From DATJXG01 sp035500455 (GTDB lineage: Bacteria; Acidobacteriota; Terriglobia; Terriglobales; Acidobacteriaceae): a DNA stretch of 13,523 nt. The position numbers and the translations under genes were made by a program. Where the stretch lies: positions 1 to 13,523 of the forward strand of contig DATJXG010000349.1 in the NCBI GenBank assembly GCA_035500455.1, read 5' to 3'. The notes below the pieces were generated by a model. It was not told where the DNA came from. It ran no database searches and saw only the letters and a list, made by a program, of their open reading frames with translations. Below, one piece after another: positions 11,690 to 13,523 of this stretch (position 1 is the stretch's first letter; each line of letters begins with the position of its first letter).

Positions 11690-13519
11690 TTGCCGCCGAT
11701 CATTAACGCCCAGCAGATTTCCAAAGCCTTCGGAGCTACTCCGCTTTTTCAGGACGTCTCGTTCACTGTGTCCGAGGGTGACCGCATCGGGCTGATCGGT
11801 CCGAACGGCTCGGGCAAATCCACCCTTCTGCGCATGCTGGCCGGAGAAGTAGAGCCTGACGACGGCGAAATTGCATTCCGCAAGCGGGTTCGAGTGAGCT
11901 GCGTGGAGCAGGACTCAAAATTCCATCCGGCGGCCACAGTGCGGTCGGTGGTGGAAGCGGCGCTGGATCGCGCGGCGGTAACCGGGACCGAGCGCGACAG
12001 CCGCTTCGCCGAAACGCTGGGCCGGGCGGGCTTCGAAGATTTCGCGGCGGAAGCGTCGGCGTTGTCCGGGGGCTGGCAAAAGCGGCTGGCCATCGTCGAA
12101 GCGCTGGTGCAGGGGCCGGACATCCTTCTGCTCGATGAACCTACCAACCATCTTGACCTCGCGGGCATTGAGTGGCTGGAAGCATTGCTGGAGCAGGCGG
12201 CGTTTGCCAGCGTGATCGTAAGCCACGACCGGTATTTTCTGGAGAACGTGGCCACCGACATGGTGGAACTCAACCGCATTTATCCCGATGGAGCGCTGCG
12301 GGTGCGCGGCCCTTACAGCACTTTCCTGGAGAAGAAGGAAGAATTTCTGCACGCCCAGTCGAAGCGCCAGGAAGCCCTGGAGAATCTGGTTCACAACGAG
12401 ATCGAGTGGCTGCGCCGCGGGGCCAAGGCTCGCACCAGAAAGTCGAAAGCGCGCATCAGCAAAGCCAACGAGTTGATGGGCGAACTGGCCGACCTGAACA
12501 CGCGGACCCGCACGGGCACTGCACAAATTGACTTCACCGCTTCCGATCGCAAAACCAAACGGCTGGTTGAGTTGGAAGATGTGAGTTACGAGATCGGCGA
12601 TCGCATGCTCTTTGAGCGGCTCAATTTCATTCTCTCCGCGGGGATGCGTGTGGGGCTGGTGGGGCCGAATGGCAGCGGCAAAACTACGCTATTGCGCCTC
12701 TTGCGCGGGGAATTGGCCGCAACCCGGGGAGAGATTCGCCGGGCTGAGTGGCTGCGCATCGTGTACTTCGACCAGAGCCGCGAACTTGACGCCAATGTAA
12801 CCCTGCGCCGCGCCCTGGCCCCGGAAGGCGACTCGGTAATTTACCAGGACCGGGTGATCCACGTGGCGTCCTGGGCGGCAAGATTTCTGTTTACCGGGGA
12901 GCAACTCAACCAGCCGGTGGAACGGCTTTCAGGAGGCGAGCGGGCGCGAGTGCTGATCGCGCAACTGATGCTGCAGCCGGCGGATGTGCTGCTGCTCGAT
13001 GAGCCTACCAACGACCTCGACATCGCGACGCTTGAAATCCTGGAGGAAAGCCTGCTCGAATTTCGCGGGTCGCTGGTGCTGGTGACGCATGACCGCTACA
13101 TGCTGGACCGAGTATCGACCGTCGTGCTGGGTCTCGATGGCAATGGCGCCGCGGAAACCTTCGCCGATTACTCGCAATGGGACGCGTGGCAGAAGGAACG
13201 GAAGCAATGGGTGGGAAGCGCGCGGGTGGCCCCGGGAACGGCCGCCGACAAGGCGATAGCTGTATCACTGACGGCAACGCCAACCGCGCAGGCAAGAAAA
13301 AAGCTCTCCTACCTGGAAGCGCGGGAATATGCCGGCATCGAGCAACGCCTGGCCGACGCCGAAATGGTGGTTCATGCCAAGCGAGCGCAACTCGAAGATC
13401 CGGCAATCGCCAGCGACGGCCCGCGTCTGCTTGCCGCGCAAGCCGAGTTGGAAGCCGCGCAGAAGAATCTGGAAAAACTCTACGCGAGGTGGGCAGAGTT
13501 GGAAGAGAAGAGCAGTTGA
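11690..13519 (+). CDS. uup: ABC-F family ATPase, Uup-type
   Basis: ABC-F proteins bind ribosomes rather than transport; Uup has been linked to ribosome function and to tolerance of DNA-recombination defects. The product has 609 residues with two ATPase domains. First: Walker A GPNGSGKS (37-44), signature LSGGWQKR (125-132), Walker B LLLDEPTNHLD (146-156), SHDRYF (178-183). Second: GPNGSGKT (325-332), LSGGERAR (413-420), LLLDEPTNDLD (434-444), THDRYML (466-472). Tryptophan in the first signature, the linker segment EWLRRGAKARTRKSKARI (about 239-256) and a C-terminal coiled-coil-like region (about 535-605, rich in A, E, K, L) all point to Uup rather than EttA, YbiT or YheS. No membrane segment is present. 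Start: TTG 11690 with AGGAG (11674-11678) 11 bp upstream; the longer frame back to 11525 (GGAARSTCLVPYRPPAHES...) is not protein-like. Divergent from the VOC gene. Confidence 0.9.
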   Translation: MPPIINAQQISKAFGATPLFQDVSFTVSEGDRIGLIGPNGSGKSTLLRMLAGEVEPDDGEIAFRKRVRVSCVEQDSKFHPAATVRSVVEAALDRAAVTGTERDSRFAETLGRAGFEDFAAEASALSGGWQKRLAIVEALVQGPDILLLDEPTNHLDLAGIEWLEALLEQAAFASVIVSHDRYFLENVATDMVELNRIYPDGALRVRGPYSTFLEKKEEFLHAQSKRQEALENLVHNEIEWLRRGAKARTRKSKARISKANELMGELADLNTRTRTGTAQIDFTASDRKTKRLVELEDVSYEIGDRMLFERLNFILSAGMRVGLVGPNGSGKTTLLRLLRGELAATRGEIRRAEWLRIVYFDQSRELDANVTLRRALAPEGDSVIYQDRVIHVASWAARFLFTGEQLNQPVERLSGGERARVLIAQLMLQPADVLLLDEPTNDLDIATLEILEESLLEFRGSLVLVTHDRYMLDRVSTVVLGLDGNGAAETFADYSQWDAWQKERKQWVGSARVAPGTAADKAIAVSLTATPTAQARKKLSYLEAREYAGIEQRLADAEMVVHAKRAQLEDPAIASDGPRLLAAQAELEAAQKNLEKLYARWAELEEKSS

Positions 13520-13523
13520 TGAC

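Noticed and set aside
1..13523. A new defence, mobile or biosynthetic system spread over several genes
   Set aside because: Neighbouring genes are mostly single, on alternating strands and of unrelated families, with no shared operon, toxin-antitoxin pair, nuclease, reverse transcriptase or carrier protein.

Overview
The window is GC-rich bacterial DNA. It most resembles a soil Acidobacteriota genome (Terriglobia/Koribacter-like). That placement is inferred from gene content: a secreted 'EPVE-P-G-V-L' family protein, a HAF-repeat protein, a Tat-exported Gfo/Idh/MocA oxidoreductase, a PQQ dehydrogenase with an internal cytochrome c domain, and intergenic palindromes built from 9-10 bp units of the CACGAAGG/CGCAAAG type. 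No rRNA, tRNA, CRISPR array, transposase, integrase or phage gene is visible.

Layout, left to right. (1) 1-272, minus: 5' part of ispD (isoprenoid synthesis), with a good promoter almost touching its start codon. (2) 330-403: small imperfect palindrome of 9-mer units. (3) 409-2553, minus: exported PQQ dehydrogenase with a heme c domain. (4) 2554-2999: non-coding, with a second, larger palindrome (2743-2859) and a short tandem repeat. (5) 3000-3308, plus: doubtful small secreted ORF, perhaps a gene remnant. (6) 3486-3905, plus: small secreted protein of an acidobacterial family of unknown function, followed by a clear intrinsic terminator (3929-3977). (7) 4103-4960, plus: hemD. (8) 5235-7091, plus: arylsulfotransferase-family lipoprotein with Ig-like N-terminal domains. 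(9) 7209-8234, minus: secreted protein of seven HAF repeats, probably a beta-propeller. (10) 8372-8509, plus: likely C-terminal remnant of an SRPBCC/AHSA1 gene. (11) 8598-9467, plus: exported alpha/beta hydrolase. (12) 9527-10879, minus: Tat-exported Gfo/Idh/MocA oxidoreductase. (13) 10990-11020: strong hairpin without a T-tract. (14) 11090-11458, minus: small VOC/glyoxalase protein. (15) 11690-13519, plus: Uup-type ABC-F ATPase, preceded by a possible 17-codon leader ORF.

Most genes stand alone on alternating strands with gaps of 60-450 bp, so there is little operon structure. The common theme is export: six of the ten confident genes carry a Sec, lipoprotein or Tat signal, and several look like periplasmic oxidation or propeller proteins. 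ispD, hemD and the ABC-F gene are ordinary housekeeping genes. Many start codons are GTG or TTG, chosen here from Shine-Dalgarno position.

I did not find a convincing new multi-gene system. The items most worth checking are the two related palindromes bracketing the PQQ dehydrogenase, the cytochrome c domain inside that propeller, the SRPBCC remnant, the 10990-11020 hairpin, and the possible leader peptide before the ABC-F gene.
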